Assembly (NCBI GenBank): GCA_900553705.1
Contig: USEK01000040.1
Location: 1 to 10,312 of the forward strand
DNA length: 10,312 nt
Direction: 5' to 3'
DNA from: an uncultured Collinsella sp.
GTDB taxonomy: Bacteria; Actinomycetota; Coriobacteriia; Coriobacteriales; Coriobacteriaceae
Both the position numbers and the translations under genes were made by a program. The notes beneath the pieces were generated by a model. The model saw only the letters and a program-made list of their open reading frames with translations. It ran no database searches and was not told where the DNA came from. Shown one piece after another: positions 1 through 6,188 of the stretch (positions within the stretch are counted from its first letter, which is position 1; every line of letters begins with the position of its first letter).

Positions 1-46
1 AGATTCCTCTACGTCTCGTGGGCTCGGAGATGTGTATAAGAGACAG
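1..46. other. Sequencing adapter (Nextera i7/read 2), not genomic
   Basis: Bases 13-46 match the Illumina Nextera read-2 transposase adapter. They end in the 19-bp Tn5 mosaic end at 28-46 (AGATGTGTATAAGAGACAG). Bases 5-12 (TCCTCTAC) sit where the i7 index belongs and match, as I recall, Nextera index N712. Bases 1-4 (AGAT) are the tail of the P7 flow-cell primer. Reading frame 3 through this stretch encodes MGSEMCIRDS, a well-known contaminant peptide in metagenomic protein sets. It makes an artificial start for the clpC fragment. This should be trimmed and must not be read as a transposon end. Confidence 0.98.
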
Positions 47-1727
47 CTCCATGCTCAAGCCCGTGCTCGCGCGCGGTGCCTTCCAGATTATCGGCGCCAC
101 CACGGCCGAGGAATTCCGCAAGTACCTCACCAAGGACCCGGCCTTCGAGCGTCGCTTCCAGACCATCGATGTCGAGGAGCCGAGCGTCGAGGACACGGTT
201 AAGATCCTGACCGCGCTCAAGCCGCGCTACGAGGAGCACCACCATGTGCGCTATACGCAGGGTGCTATCGAGGCTGCCGCGAACCTTTCCAACCGCTACA
301 TACAGGATCGCTTCCTGCCCGATAAGGCCATCGACCTCATCGACGAGGCCGGTGCCCGCGCTCGCATCGCCGCGAATCGCGCGCCCGAGCCGGTGCGTGA
401 GGCCGAGCATCGCATAGAGGAGCTCAAGGCCGCCGCGCAGGAGGCCACCGAGAGCGACGATATGAACAAGGCCGCCGAGATCACCGAGCAGCAGAAAGCT
501 GCCGAGATTGAGCTCGCCGAGGCCAAGGCCGCCTGGACGGCCGAGCTCGACGCCAGCCCGCTCACCATCGACGTGAGCCAGATCGCCGACATCGTGTCCG
601 TGACTTCGGGCGTGCCGGTGTCCTCGCTTACCGAGAGCGAGAGCCGTCGCCTGCTGCAAGCCGAAAGCGTGCTCAAGACGCGCATCATCGGTCAGGATGA
701 GGCTGTCGAGGCCGTTGCCAAGGCCGTGCGCCGCAGCCGCTCGCCGCTCAAGGATCCGCGTCGCCCCGGCGGCAGCTTTATCTTCCTTGGTCCCACCGGC
801 ACGGGCAAGACCGAGCTCGCCAAGACGCTCGCCGAGTACCTCTTTGGCAGCAAGGATGCGCTCATCAGCTTCGACATGTCCGAGTTCGGTAGCGAGTTCG
901 AGGTCTCCAAGCTCATCGGTAGCCCTCCGGGTTACGTCGGTCACGACGAGGGCGGCCAGCTCACCAAGGCCGTTCGTCGCCACCCGTACTCGGTCGTGCT
1001 GTTCGACGAGATCGAGAAGGCGCACCCCGATATCTTCAACATCTTGCTGCAGGTGCTGGAGGAGGGCCGCCTGACCGATAGCCAGGGCAAGACGGTCGAC
1101 TTCCGCAACACCGTGATCATCATGACGTCCAACGTGGGCGCCCGCGAGATCGCGCAGGATGCGAGTGTCGGTTTTGGCACCACCGGTGAGCAGGGTCTCA
1201 CGTCGAGCGAGATCAAGGGTCGTGCGATGGGCGAGCTCAAGCGCCTGTTCCGCCCCGAGCTGCTCAACCGTATCGATGACATCGTGGTGTTCCAGAAGCT
1301 CTCGGGCGAGAACCTGACCAAGATTGCGCACCTGCTGGTGGACGATCTGCGCCAGCGCCTGATCGCAAACGGCATGAACATCAAGCTTACCGATGCGGCC
1401 TACGACAAGATTGTGGCGGAGGGTACCGACCTCACCAACGGCGCGCGTCCGCTGCGTCGTGCCATCCAAAAGCTCATCGAGGATCCGCTGTCCGAGGAAC
1501 TGCTGGCTGGCGAGTGGGGCGAGGGCGATACCGTCCTGTGCGACGTGGCCGATGGCAAGTTTGTCTTTAGCCGCGGCACGGGCGAGATCCCGGCACCGCG
1601 TCCGGCGGGCACGCTTGGTGGCGATACCGCCCCGGCGGTACCGCACACCGGCAACGCCGCGCCCGTGAGCGGCGGCGTGACCTCGGGCCCCGGCGGCATG
1701 ATGCAAGCCGGTTCCGGCGCGCTGTAG
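47..1727 (+). CDS. clpC: ClpC-type AAA+ chaperone/unfoldase of the ClpCP protease, 5' truncated
   Basis: This is the C-terminal 559 residues of a Hsp100/Clp ATPase; ClpC proteins are usually near 800-850 residues. The N-domain and the first Walker A and B motifs are lost at the contig edge. Numbering from the first native codon at 48, the order is: the end of AAA domain 1 (GATTAEEFRKYL at 16-27, ERRF at 34-37); a short charged UVR-like coiled middle region around 121-160; AAA domain 2 with Walker A GPTGTGKT (248-255), Walker B VVLFDE (316-321), TSNVGA and the sensor-2 motif GARPLRR (465-471). The VGF loop at 374-376 is the ClpP-docking tripeptide. Together with the short middle domain it favours ClpC over ClpB. 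The last ~50 residues are Gly/Pro/Ala-rich and probably disordered. The family unfolds substrates for ClpP in the cytoplasm, often with an adaptor such as MecA or McsB. Residues before 47 are adapter-encoded. A terminator follows the stop codon. Confidence 0.95.
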
Positions 1728-1752
1728 GGCGTGGCGACAATTTGATACGCGC

Positions 1753-1785
1753 AATCGAGGCGCTCCGGAAAGGGCGCCTCGATTT
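1753..1785 (+). terminator. Intrinsic terminator after clpC
   Basis: AATCGAGGCGC (1753-1763) and GCGCCTCGATT (1774-1784) form a perfect 11-bp stem around a 10-base loop. The stem ends in T residues, but the run is only TTT before a G. It lies 25 bases after the clpC stop and should close the clpC transcription unit, so pepD and the later genes need their own promoters. Confidence 0.85.
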
Positions 1786-1804
1786 GTAGAGCTGCGGAAG
1801 TTGT

Positions 1805-1824
1805 GACCGTTACGTTATACGGTC
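1805..1824. repeat. Small inverted repeat in the clpC-pepD gap
   Basis: GACCGT (1805-1810) and ACGGTC (1819-1824) are perfect 6-base inverted arms around TACGTTAT. The site is 118 bases before the pepD start, in the 214-base gap between the clpC stop and pepD. It could be an operator or a weak hairpin. Short arms like these arise often by chance, and no regulator is indicated. Apart from this, the clpC terminator, a weak promoter candidate and the pepD ribosome-binding site, I see nothing in the gap. Confidence 0.25.
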
Positions 1825-1868
1825 CACCGTTAGCCGATGATGCGAGGGCGCTCGGCGTTTTCGACTGG

Positions 1869-1897
1869 TTTATGCACGCAAAGTCTGGGAATATACA
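1869..1897 (+). promoter_or_regulatory. Weak promoter candidate for pepD
   Basis: TTTATG (1869-1874) and TATACA (1892-1897) are separated by exactly 17 bases, in the right place to start a pepD transcript with a leader of about 40 bases. The -10 matches 4 of 6 consensus positions and the -35 only 3 of 6. This is a suggestion based on position, needed because a terminator separates pepD from clpC. Confidence 0.25.
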
Positions 1898-1930
1898 AGT
1901 CGCATGTCTTACTGTCTAACCAGTTGCGCC

Positions 1931-1937
1931 AAGGAGG
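1931..1937 (+). promoter_or_regulatory. Ribosome-binding site that fixes the pepD start
   Basis: AAGGAGG lies 4 bases before the ATG at 1942. An in-frame ATG exists at 1837, but it has no comparable site and would add 35 residues that are unlike the family. Confidence 0.9.
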
Positions 1938-1941
1938 CACC

Positions 1942-3399
1942 ATGGACTACAAGATTACCGGCTACGAGCCCGCCCAGCTGTTCCATTTCTTTGAGGAGGT
2001 CAGCGCGATCCCCCGTGGGTCTGGCAACGAGAAGGGCATCAGCGATTTCCTGGTCGCGTTTGCCAAGGAGCGCGGTCTCGATGTCTATCAGGACGAGGTC
2101 TACAACGTCATCATTCGCAAGCCCGCATCTGCCGGTGCCGAGAATGCCCCGACCGTGATGCTGCAGGGCCACATCGATATGGTGTGCGACAAGCTGGGCT
2201 CCGTTGAGCACGACTTTACGACCGATGGTATCGACCTGGTCGTCAAGGACGGCGTCCTCACCGCTAACGGTACCACTCTGGGCGCCGACAACGGTATTGC
2301 CGTCGCTCTGATGCTCACTGTTCTCGATGACGATTCGATCGTTCACCCCGCCCTCGAGTGCGTATTCACCACCGACGAGGAGACTGGCCTGGTCGGCGCC
2401 GAGACGCTCGACAAGTCCCAGATTAGCGCCCGCACCATGATTAACCTTGACTCCGAGGAAGAGGGCGTTGCTACCGTCAGCTGCGCCGGCGGTGTCGTCG
2501 TTACCTACACCTGCCCGATCGCGCGCGAGCACAAGACCGGTAGCACCCTCACGCTCGACATCTCCGGCCTGCTGGGCGGCCACTCCGGCAGCGATATCAA
2601 CCTGGAGCGCGGCAACGGCAACCTCATCATGGCCCGCATCATCGACCGCCTGATGGTTGCCGGCGAGCCCGCCATCGTTAGCTTTAACGGCGGCACCAAG
2701 GACAACGCCATCAACCGTGAGTGCAAGGCTGTTCTGGTCTACGCCGACCACGCTGCCGCCGAGGCCGCGGCCCAGATCGCAAAGGGCATCATCGCCGACG
2801 TTACTGCCGAGCTCGAGGTCTTCGACCCCGGCTTTACCTGCACGGTTGAGATTGCCGACAACACTGAGGTCGAGGCCATGGACGAGAAGTCCGCACTTGC
2901 CCTTATTCGCGCTCTGCGTCTTGCCCCCAACGGTGTGATCCGCCGCAACGTCGCCACCGACGGCTCCGTCGAGGTTTCCTCCAACATCGGCGTGGTTGCC
3001 ACCTCTGACGACCAGGTCAAGATCATGCTGTCCCCGCGCTCCTCGATCACCTCGCTGCAGAACGAGTTCAAGGACCGCCTGCAGACGCTGGCCGATGTCC
3101 TGGGATTCGACGCCAAGTTTGAGTTCGAGTATCCCGGCTGGAGCTATGCCGAGCATTCGCCGGTCCGCGACATCTTTGTCGAGAGCTATCGCGAGCTCTT
3201 TGGCTCCGAGCTACGAATCGAGTCCATTCACGCCGGCCTTGAGTGCGGCCTGTTTGCCGAGGCCCTGCACGGCCTGGACGCTATCGCCGTGGGCCCGACG
3301 CTCTCCGATGTCCATACCCCGGACGAGAGCATGGAGCTCGCTTCTGCCGAGCGCTTCTACGAGCTGCTCATCGACGTGCTCAAGCGCCTCGCTGCGTAA
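1942..3399 (+). CDS. pepD: Aminoacyl-histidine dipeptidase (Xaa-His dipeptidase, M20 family), PepD
   Basis: This encodes 485 residues, the same length as E. coli PepD. The family consists of cytoplasmic di-zinc peptidases that hydrolyse dipeptides such as carnosine and Xaa-His. All the expected residues are visible: H77 and D79 in QGHIDM, D116 in GADNG, E146/E147 in TDEETG, D170 in NLDSEE and H458 in VHTPDE. By alignment from memory with characterised Vibrio PepD (constant offset of 3), H77, D116, E147, D170 and H458 bind metal, and D79 and E146 are catalytic. The lid/dimerisation domain lies roughly between residues 185 and 395, and the C-terminal block GLECGLF is typical. The start at 1942 follows a near-perfect ribosome-binding site. 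The gene is a single unit between two terminators and converges on hipA. Its role is probably peptide nutrition. The exact substrate range cannot be read from the sequence. Confidence 0.96.
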   Translation: MDYKITGYEPAQLFHFFEEVSAIPRGSGNEKGISDFLVAFAKERGLDVYQDEVYNVIIRKPASAGAENAPTVMLQGHIDMVCDKLGSVEHDFTTDGIDLVVKDGVLTANGTTLGADNGIAVALMLTVLDDDSIVHPALECVFTTDEETGLVGAETLDKSQISARTMINLDSEEEGVATVSCAGGVVVTYTCPIAREHKTGSTLTLDISGLLGGHSGSDINLERGNGNLIMARIIDRLMVAGEPAIVSFNGGTKDNAINRECKAVLVYADHAAAEAAAQIAKGIIADVTAELEVFDPGFTCTVEIADNTEVEAMDEKSALALIRALRLAPNGVIRRNVATDGSVEVSSNIGVVATSDDQVKIMLSPRSSITSLQNEFKDRLQTLADVLGFDAKFEFEYPGWSYAEHSPVRDIFVESYRELFGSELRIESIHAGLECGLFAEALHGLDAIAVGPTLSDVHTPDESMELASAERFYELLIDVLKRLAA

Positions 3400-3456
3400 A
3401 GGTTGCGCTAGCAGCTGTCCGAGCCACGTGCTGGTGGATTGCAAATGACATTGCGT

Positions 3457-3502
3457 GAGGGGGCACCCGAGCTTTTGCGACGGGTGCCCCCTCTCTTCTT
3501 TT
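3457..3502 (+). terminator. Intrinsic terminator after pepD
   Basis: A perfect 13-bp stem pairs 3457-3469 (GAGGGGGCACCCG) with 3481-3493 around an 11-base loop. It is followed by the pyrimidine run TCTTCTTTT (3494-3502). It lies between the convergent pepD and hipA ends. On the minus strand the hairpin also follows hipA but lacks a good T run, so it may only partly serve that direction. Confidence 0.9.
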
Positions 3503-3525
3503 GGGAAATGGGAGATTACGGACAC

Positions 3526-4830
3526 CTAGCCCATATCCGCCTTGATGAGGTCGAGGGTGCGCTGGCAGTTTTCGCAGACGGGGCCGAGCATATGCTCGCG
3601 CAGGTCCGCCATGCCGGGCAGGTCGGCGTATTCGTTCATGACCTCTTCCATGCAAATGGGTACCTCGTAGGCGAGGTCCATCATGGTCGCAAAGCAAAAC
3701 TTCTCGGATAGCCCGGCATCGGTGAGTGCCGCCTCCAGCGCGGGGTCGCCCATACCGTGGTATCGGCGGATAGCGCCTGGACCGATACGCCCCACACGAT
3801 TTTCGCCGCCAACGCTCATGGCGAGGCGCGCTCGGCGGCGCATGCGCTCATATGCCAAACCCGACGCGACATCGTACATGGGTGCGAGCGCCGCGTTTGT
3901 GCTTTTGCCAAGGATGAGTGAGTAGTTTTTAGCGTGTGTGTCAGGCGCTCCGATAATGGCGTTATAGAACAGCATATAGGTAAAAAGCACAAGATTCATG
4001 TGGTGGGGGACTGTGTTAATCAGTCGTTCTTGGATGTCTCGTGTAGTTGGTCCTCCGTCGGCGGTGTATTTCTGGGTTGGCAATACACCGAGCGCCTGGC
4101 AAAAGTCCTCCTGATGCAGCCTTTCGATATTTCCGCTGCTATTGACCATTCTGTCGTACCGTTCAACGACGAGCGCGGCTTCGTCTTCAAATGTGCAATA
4201 GGAGACGTTGGCAGTTGGAATGCCAACACGCCGAGCTGTTTTCATGCAGACGAATTCGTTTAAGGCCTGATGTTTGAACCCAACGACACCATTTTTGAAG
4301 ATATGGGTAGTGGGGGATGACCCTAGACATTCGCACCATTGGCCATCATGCCGAGCTAGTGCAAATTTGCCTTGATTGCCGCCCAGGGACCAGCTTTCGT
4401 TGGAGCCCATCCATGTCTCTCTTTCGTCATCGCGAATTGCTTTGAGCTTGTGAGCGATTTGAGAATTGGTAAGCGGGCGGTATGCCGAGACCCTGCCGCG
4501 GGCGGCGTCTAATTGATCGGCTCGACAAAACTGAACGGCCCCCGCGCAGTCAAGACCGATATGGCACAAGAGGGCGACGGGGTTGTTGGATGCAACATCA
4601 TGCTCGGTGGCAATAGCGCGACGCTGCTCTTGACTGTCGGGCAAAAGGCCAAATAGGAACGGGCGGACGATGTTATGGCCATACGTGCGATTGGAAAGCG
4701 GCATTGTTAGCGATAGCGGTGCTCCGCGATAGGTTGGGGCGTATACAAAGCTGCAGAGTCCATGCTCGTCTTGCCGGAGAGTGCCGGCGATTTCGCCACA
4801 AATGAGGGTCGCAAGCTCCATTTCTGCCAT
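3526..4830 (-). CDS. hipA: HipA-family serine/threonine kinase toxin
   Basis: This encodes 434 residues, close to the 440 of E. coli HipA, and is collinear with it from the N-terminal subdomain (APLSLTMPL, GLLPDS) to the kinase core. Visible kinase elements are: S148 in WSLGGNQGK, at the position of the E. coli autophosphorylation site S150; TTHIFK with K179 (E. coli K181); VERYDR (223-228); QEDFCQALG (240-248); the catalytic loop PDTHAKN with D297 and N302 (E. coli D309, N314); and the metal-binding D320 in MYDVAS (E. coli D332). No key residue is missing, so it is likely active. E. coli HipA phosphorylates glutamyl-tRNA synthetase, blocks translation and promotes persistence; the target here is unknown. 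The start codon follows the hipB stop with no gap (TAAATG), so translation is probably coupled; an ATG three codons later is a possible alternative. The region is visibly poorer in GC than its neighbours. Confidence 0.95.
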   Translation of the reverse strand: MAEMELATLICGEIAGTLRQDEHGLCSFVYAPTYRGAPLSLTMPLSNRTYGHNIVRPFLFGLLPDSQEQRRAIATEHDVASNNPVALLCHIGLDCAGAVQFCRADQLDAARGRVSAYRPLTNSQIAHKLKAIRDDERETWMGSNESWSLGGNQGKFALARHDGQWCECLGSSPTTHIFKNGVVGFKHQALNEFVCMKTARRVGIPTANVSYCTFEDEAALVVERYDRMVNSSGNIERLHQEDFCQALGVLPTQKYTADGGPTTRDIQERLINTVPHHMNLVLFTYMLFYNAIIGAPDTHAKNYSLILGKSTNAALAPMYDVASGLAYERMRRRARLAMSVGGENRVGRIGPGAIRRYHGMGDPALEAALTDAGLSEKFCFATMMDLAYEVPICMEEVMNEYADLPGMADLREHMLGPVCENCQRTLDLIKADMG

Positions 4831-5262
4831 TTATTTCACAACCTTACAGCCAAAGGAGAGGTCTGAAGTGCCGGAAAGGCCTTGCTCGGCTGCGATTTGG
4901 GCCAGCAAGGCACCATAGGAAGCTGGCGTTCCTTGTCGAGCGGGTCGTCTGCCTACGCTTGGCTTTGGCAGGGCATTCGAGTTCGCGATAGGGAGGTCCG
5001 CTATCGTCATCGGATGTTCGGAGGGCGATGCGATGGAGTCGTTATCGCTTTGCGCAAAGAGACCTATGCCGAGTGCGTTAAAGACGGTCAACAGCTTGTC
5101 GAGCCGAATGCCGGTGGCGTCTCCTAGCTCGAGCGATGCGAGCAGACGCTCCGAAACACCGGCTTTTTTAGCGAGGGTCGCACGGGTGATTCCCTGCGAT
5201 TCGCGTGCCTGACGCACATAGATGCCAGCTTGGCGCGGCGTGGTGATGGGAAGGGTATCCAT
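4831..5262 (-). CDS. hipB: HipB-like XRE-family antitoxin and repressor
   Basis: This encodes 143 residues from the ATG at 5262-5260, chosen because GGAG (5272-5269, minus strand) lies 6 bases before it. An ATG 15 bases upstream would translate the ribosome-binding site and abut an operator box. Residues about 13-70 form an XRE helix-turn-helix: VRQARESQGITRATLAKK, then VSERLLASLE as the probable recognition helix, then LDKLLTVFNALGIGLF. HipB-type antitoxins bind HipA, neutralise it and repress their own operon. The 70-residue tail after the DNA-binding domain is unusual, as E. coli HipB has 88 residues in total. The tail is Pro/Ser/Ala-rich, then has a short helical stretch (YGALLAQIAAEQG), and may be the toxin-contacting or protease-sensitive part; that is inference. 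The gene precedes hipA directly and follows a three-box operator array. Confidence 0.88.
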   Translation of the reverse strand: MDTLPITTPRQAGIYVRQARESQGITRATLAKKAGVSERLLASLELGDATGIRLDKLLTVFNALGIGLFAQSDNDSIASPSEHPMTIADLPIANSNALPKPSVGRRPARQGTPASYGALLAQIAAEQGLSGTSDLSFGCKVVK

Positions 5263-5268
5263 GGCGAT

Positions 5269-5272
5269 CTCC
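5269..5272 (-). promoter_or_regulatory. Ribosome-binding site that fixes the hipB start
   Basis: Minus-strand TTGGAG has its GGAG at 5272-5269, 6 bases before the ATG at 5262-5260. No such site precedes the upstream in-frame ATG at 5277-5275. Confidence 0.75.
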
Positions 5273-5276
5273 AACA

Positions 5277-5344
5277 TGCAGACTTTTGCATATCAGTATG
5301 ACATGCAAAAGTCTGCACGAAAAGGCCTCATGCAAAATTCTGCA
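5277..5344. promoter_or_regulatory. Three-box operator array for hipBA (TGCA-N6-TGCA, 27-bp period)
   Basis: Three 14-bp boxes of the form TGCA-N6-TGCA start at 5277, 5304 and 5331, exactly 27 bases apart. Box 1 (TGCAGACTTTTGCA) is the exact reverse complement of box 2 (TGCAAAAGTCTGCA). With one flanking base they form a perfect 15-bp inverted repeat, 5277-5291 and 5303-5317. Box 3 (TGCAAAATTCTGCA) differs from box 2 at one position. Each box is itself nearly two-fold symmetric, as expected for a helix-turn-helix dimer. The array ends just upstream of the hipB ribosome-binding site. E. coli HipB also binds several spaced palindromes before hipBA, although those have a different sequence. Binding by this HipB is inferred from position and symmetry. 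Confidence 0.8.
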
Positions 5345-5353
5345 TAAGGCCTT
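5320..5353 (-). terminator. Intrinsic terminator after mntP, overlapping operator box 3
   Basis: Read on the minus strand, AAGGCCT (5353-5347) pairs with AGGCCTT (5328-5322). After one mismatch the stem continues with 5 pairs, ATGCA/TGCAT (plus-strand arms 5330-5334 and 5341-5345). The 3' arm runs into TTTT (5323-5320). It lies 36 bases after the mntP stop. Its upper stem and loop coincide with operator box 3. Confidence 0.7.
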
Positions 5354-5389
5354 GTGCTGGCGTTGAGTTTTGAGCGATTGTGCTTGGCG

Positions 5390-5968
5390 TTACAGCGCCA
5401 AAATCCCCAGATGCTCAAGCAAGATCTTAAGCCCGATGAGGATGAGCACGACGCCGCCCACGATGGTGGCGGGTTTTTCGTAGCGCGCGCCAAAGGTGTG
5501 GCCGATCGCTACGCCGGCGACGGAGAAGACAAAGGTCGTGATGCCGATGAGCGATACAGCTGGAACGATGTCGACCGAGAGCGCCGCAAACGAGATACCC
5601 ACGGCGAGCGCGTCAATCGAGGTGGCGATGGCGAGGATCAGGTACTCGCCCAGGTCAATCTTTTCGGCATCCTTGCCGTCGCCTTCATCCTCGTCTTCGG
5701 TAAAGGCTTCCCATAGCATTTTGCCGCCGATGAAGGCCAAAAGGATAAAGGCGATCCAATGGTCGATGGGTCCGATGAAGCCCATGAATTGACTGCCGAG
5801 CGCCCATCCGATTACGGGCATGCCGGCCTGAAAGCCGCCAAAGAACAGGCCGAGCACCACGGCGACTTTAAGGTTGATCTTCTTCATGCCAAGGCCCTTG
5901 CAGATGGAAACGGCAAAGGCGTCCATCGAAAGGCCAACGGCGAGCAACACGAGCTCTGCGAGTCCCAT
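5390..5968 (-). CDS. mntP: Manganese efflux pump MntP
   Basis: This encodes 192 residues (E. coli MntP has 188), strongly hydrophobic with six predicted membrane spans. The two-fold internal repeat of the family is clear: GLSMDAFAVS (12-21, D16) and ATSIDALAVG (115-124, D119). The paired aspartates are the family's conserved membrane residues. A very acidic loop (EDEDEGDGKD, 91-100) joins the halves. MntP proteins export Mn2+ from the cytoplasm when it is in excess. The start is supported by GAGGGAG at 5982-5976, 7 bases upstream. The gene is transcribed away from disA and ends at a hairpin shared with the hipBA operator. In E. coli and B. subtilis related genes are controlled by the yybP-ykoY Mn2+ riboswitch. 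Only one matching block is seen here, so that control is unproven. Confidence 0.94.
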   Translation of the reverse strand: MGLAELVLLAVGLSMDAFAVSICKGLGMKKINLKVAVVLGLFFGGFQAGMPVIGWALGSQFMGFIGPIDHWIAFILLAFIGGKMLWEAFTEDEDEGDGKDAEKIDLGEYLILAIATSIDALAVGISFAALSVDIVPAVSLIGITTFVFSVAGVAIGHTFGARYEKPATIVGGVVLILIGLKILLEHLGILAL

Positions 5969-6018
5969 AGTCTGGCTCCCTCTCTGCGGGCGAACCCGAT
6001 TACACGACTACTCCCTCA

Positions 6019-6024
6019 TTTATA
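6019..6024 (-). promoter_or_regulatory. Possible -10 element for mntP
   Basis: Minus-strand TATAAA (6024-6019) matches 5 of 6 positions of the -10 consensus and lies 50 bases before mntP. No good -35 sits 16-18 bases upstream; a TTGACC (plus-strand GGTCAA, 6050-6055) is too far, at 25 bases. Confidence 0.3.
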
Positions 6025-6030
6025 TGAGAC

Positions 6031-6112
6031 CCGATGCTACCACATGGGTGGTCAAAAGATCCCGTCCCAAATGAGCTACCTAAGCTGTGTTCGCTCATTC
6101 TGTAAGCATCGG
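6031..6112. other. Foldable element with three-way-junction layout in the mntP-disA divergent gap
   Basis: CCGATGCT (6031-6038) and AGCATCGG (6105-6112) are perfect 8-base inverted arms. Inside them are two further perfect inverted repeats: ACCAC-ATGG-GTGGT (6039-6052), directly against the outer arm, and AATGAGC/GCTCATT (6070-6076 and 6093-6099). Together they fit a closing stem with two hairpins. It could act in the leader of disA (plus) or mntP (minus), or be protein sites in the shared 220-base gap 5969-6188. The rest of that gap holds the mntP ribosome-binding site, a CTCAT-TTAT-ATGAG hairpin (6015-6028) and the disA ribosome-binding site. I see no confident disA promoter. Confidence 0.4.
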
Positions 6113-6176
6113 ATTTTGCGGGCGTCACAGGGGCAAACCGTGAGAAACTTATTGACGTTTATGGAGCGTATACGAT

Positions 6177-6181
6177 GGGAG
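6177..6181 (+). promoter_or_regulatory. Ribosome-binding site that fixes the TTG start of disA
   Basis: GGGAG lies 7 bases before the TTG at 6189. The nearby ATGs at 6161, 6175 and 6184 are all out of frame with disA. Confidence 0.75.
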
Positions 6182-6188
6182 CGATGCC

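Noticed and set aside
47..1727. ClpB rather than ClpC
   Set aside because: The middle domain is short and UVR-like, and a VGF ClpP-docking loop is present. ClpB has a long coiled-coil middle domain and lacks that loop.
9..1754. Long minus-strand open frame (581 codons) opposite clpC
   Set aside because: It is a mirror of a clear clpC frame in GC-rich DNA. Its composition is low-complexity and its end is adapter-encoded.
1837..1941. Upstream ATG of pepD as the true start
   Set aside because: The downstream ATG at 1942 has AAGGAGG at correct spacing and gives exactly the family length of 485 residues.
1909..3156. Minus-strand open frame (415 codons) opposite pepD
   Set aside because: It is the shadow of pepD, with no ribosome-binding site and no family motif.
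5263..5277. Upstream ATG of hipB (five extra residues)
   Set aside because: Those codons include the GGAG that serves the internal ATG, and the upstream ATG abuts operator box 1 without its own ribosome-binding site.
6126..6170. c-di-GMP-I (GEMM) riboswitch before disA
   Set aside because: CACAGGGGCAAACC at 6126-6139 resembles the 5' block, and GACG follows at similar spacing. But there is an extra G, the CAAAGCC block and second helix are missing, and only about 20 bases remain before the start codon.
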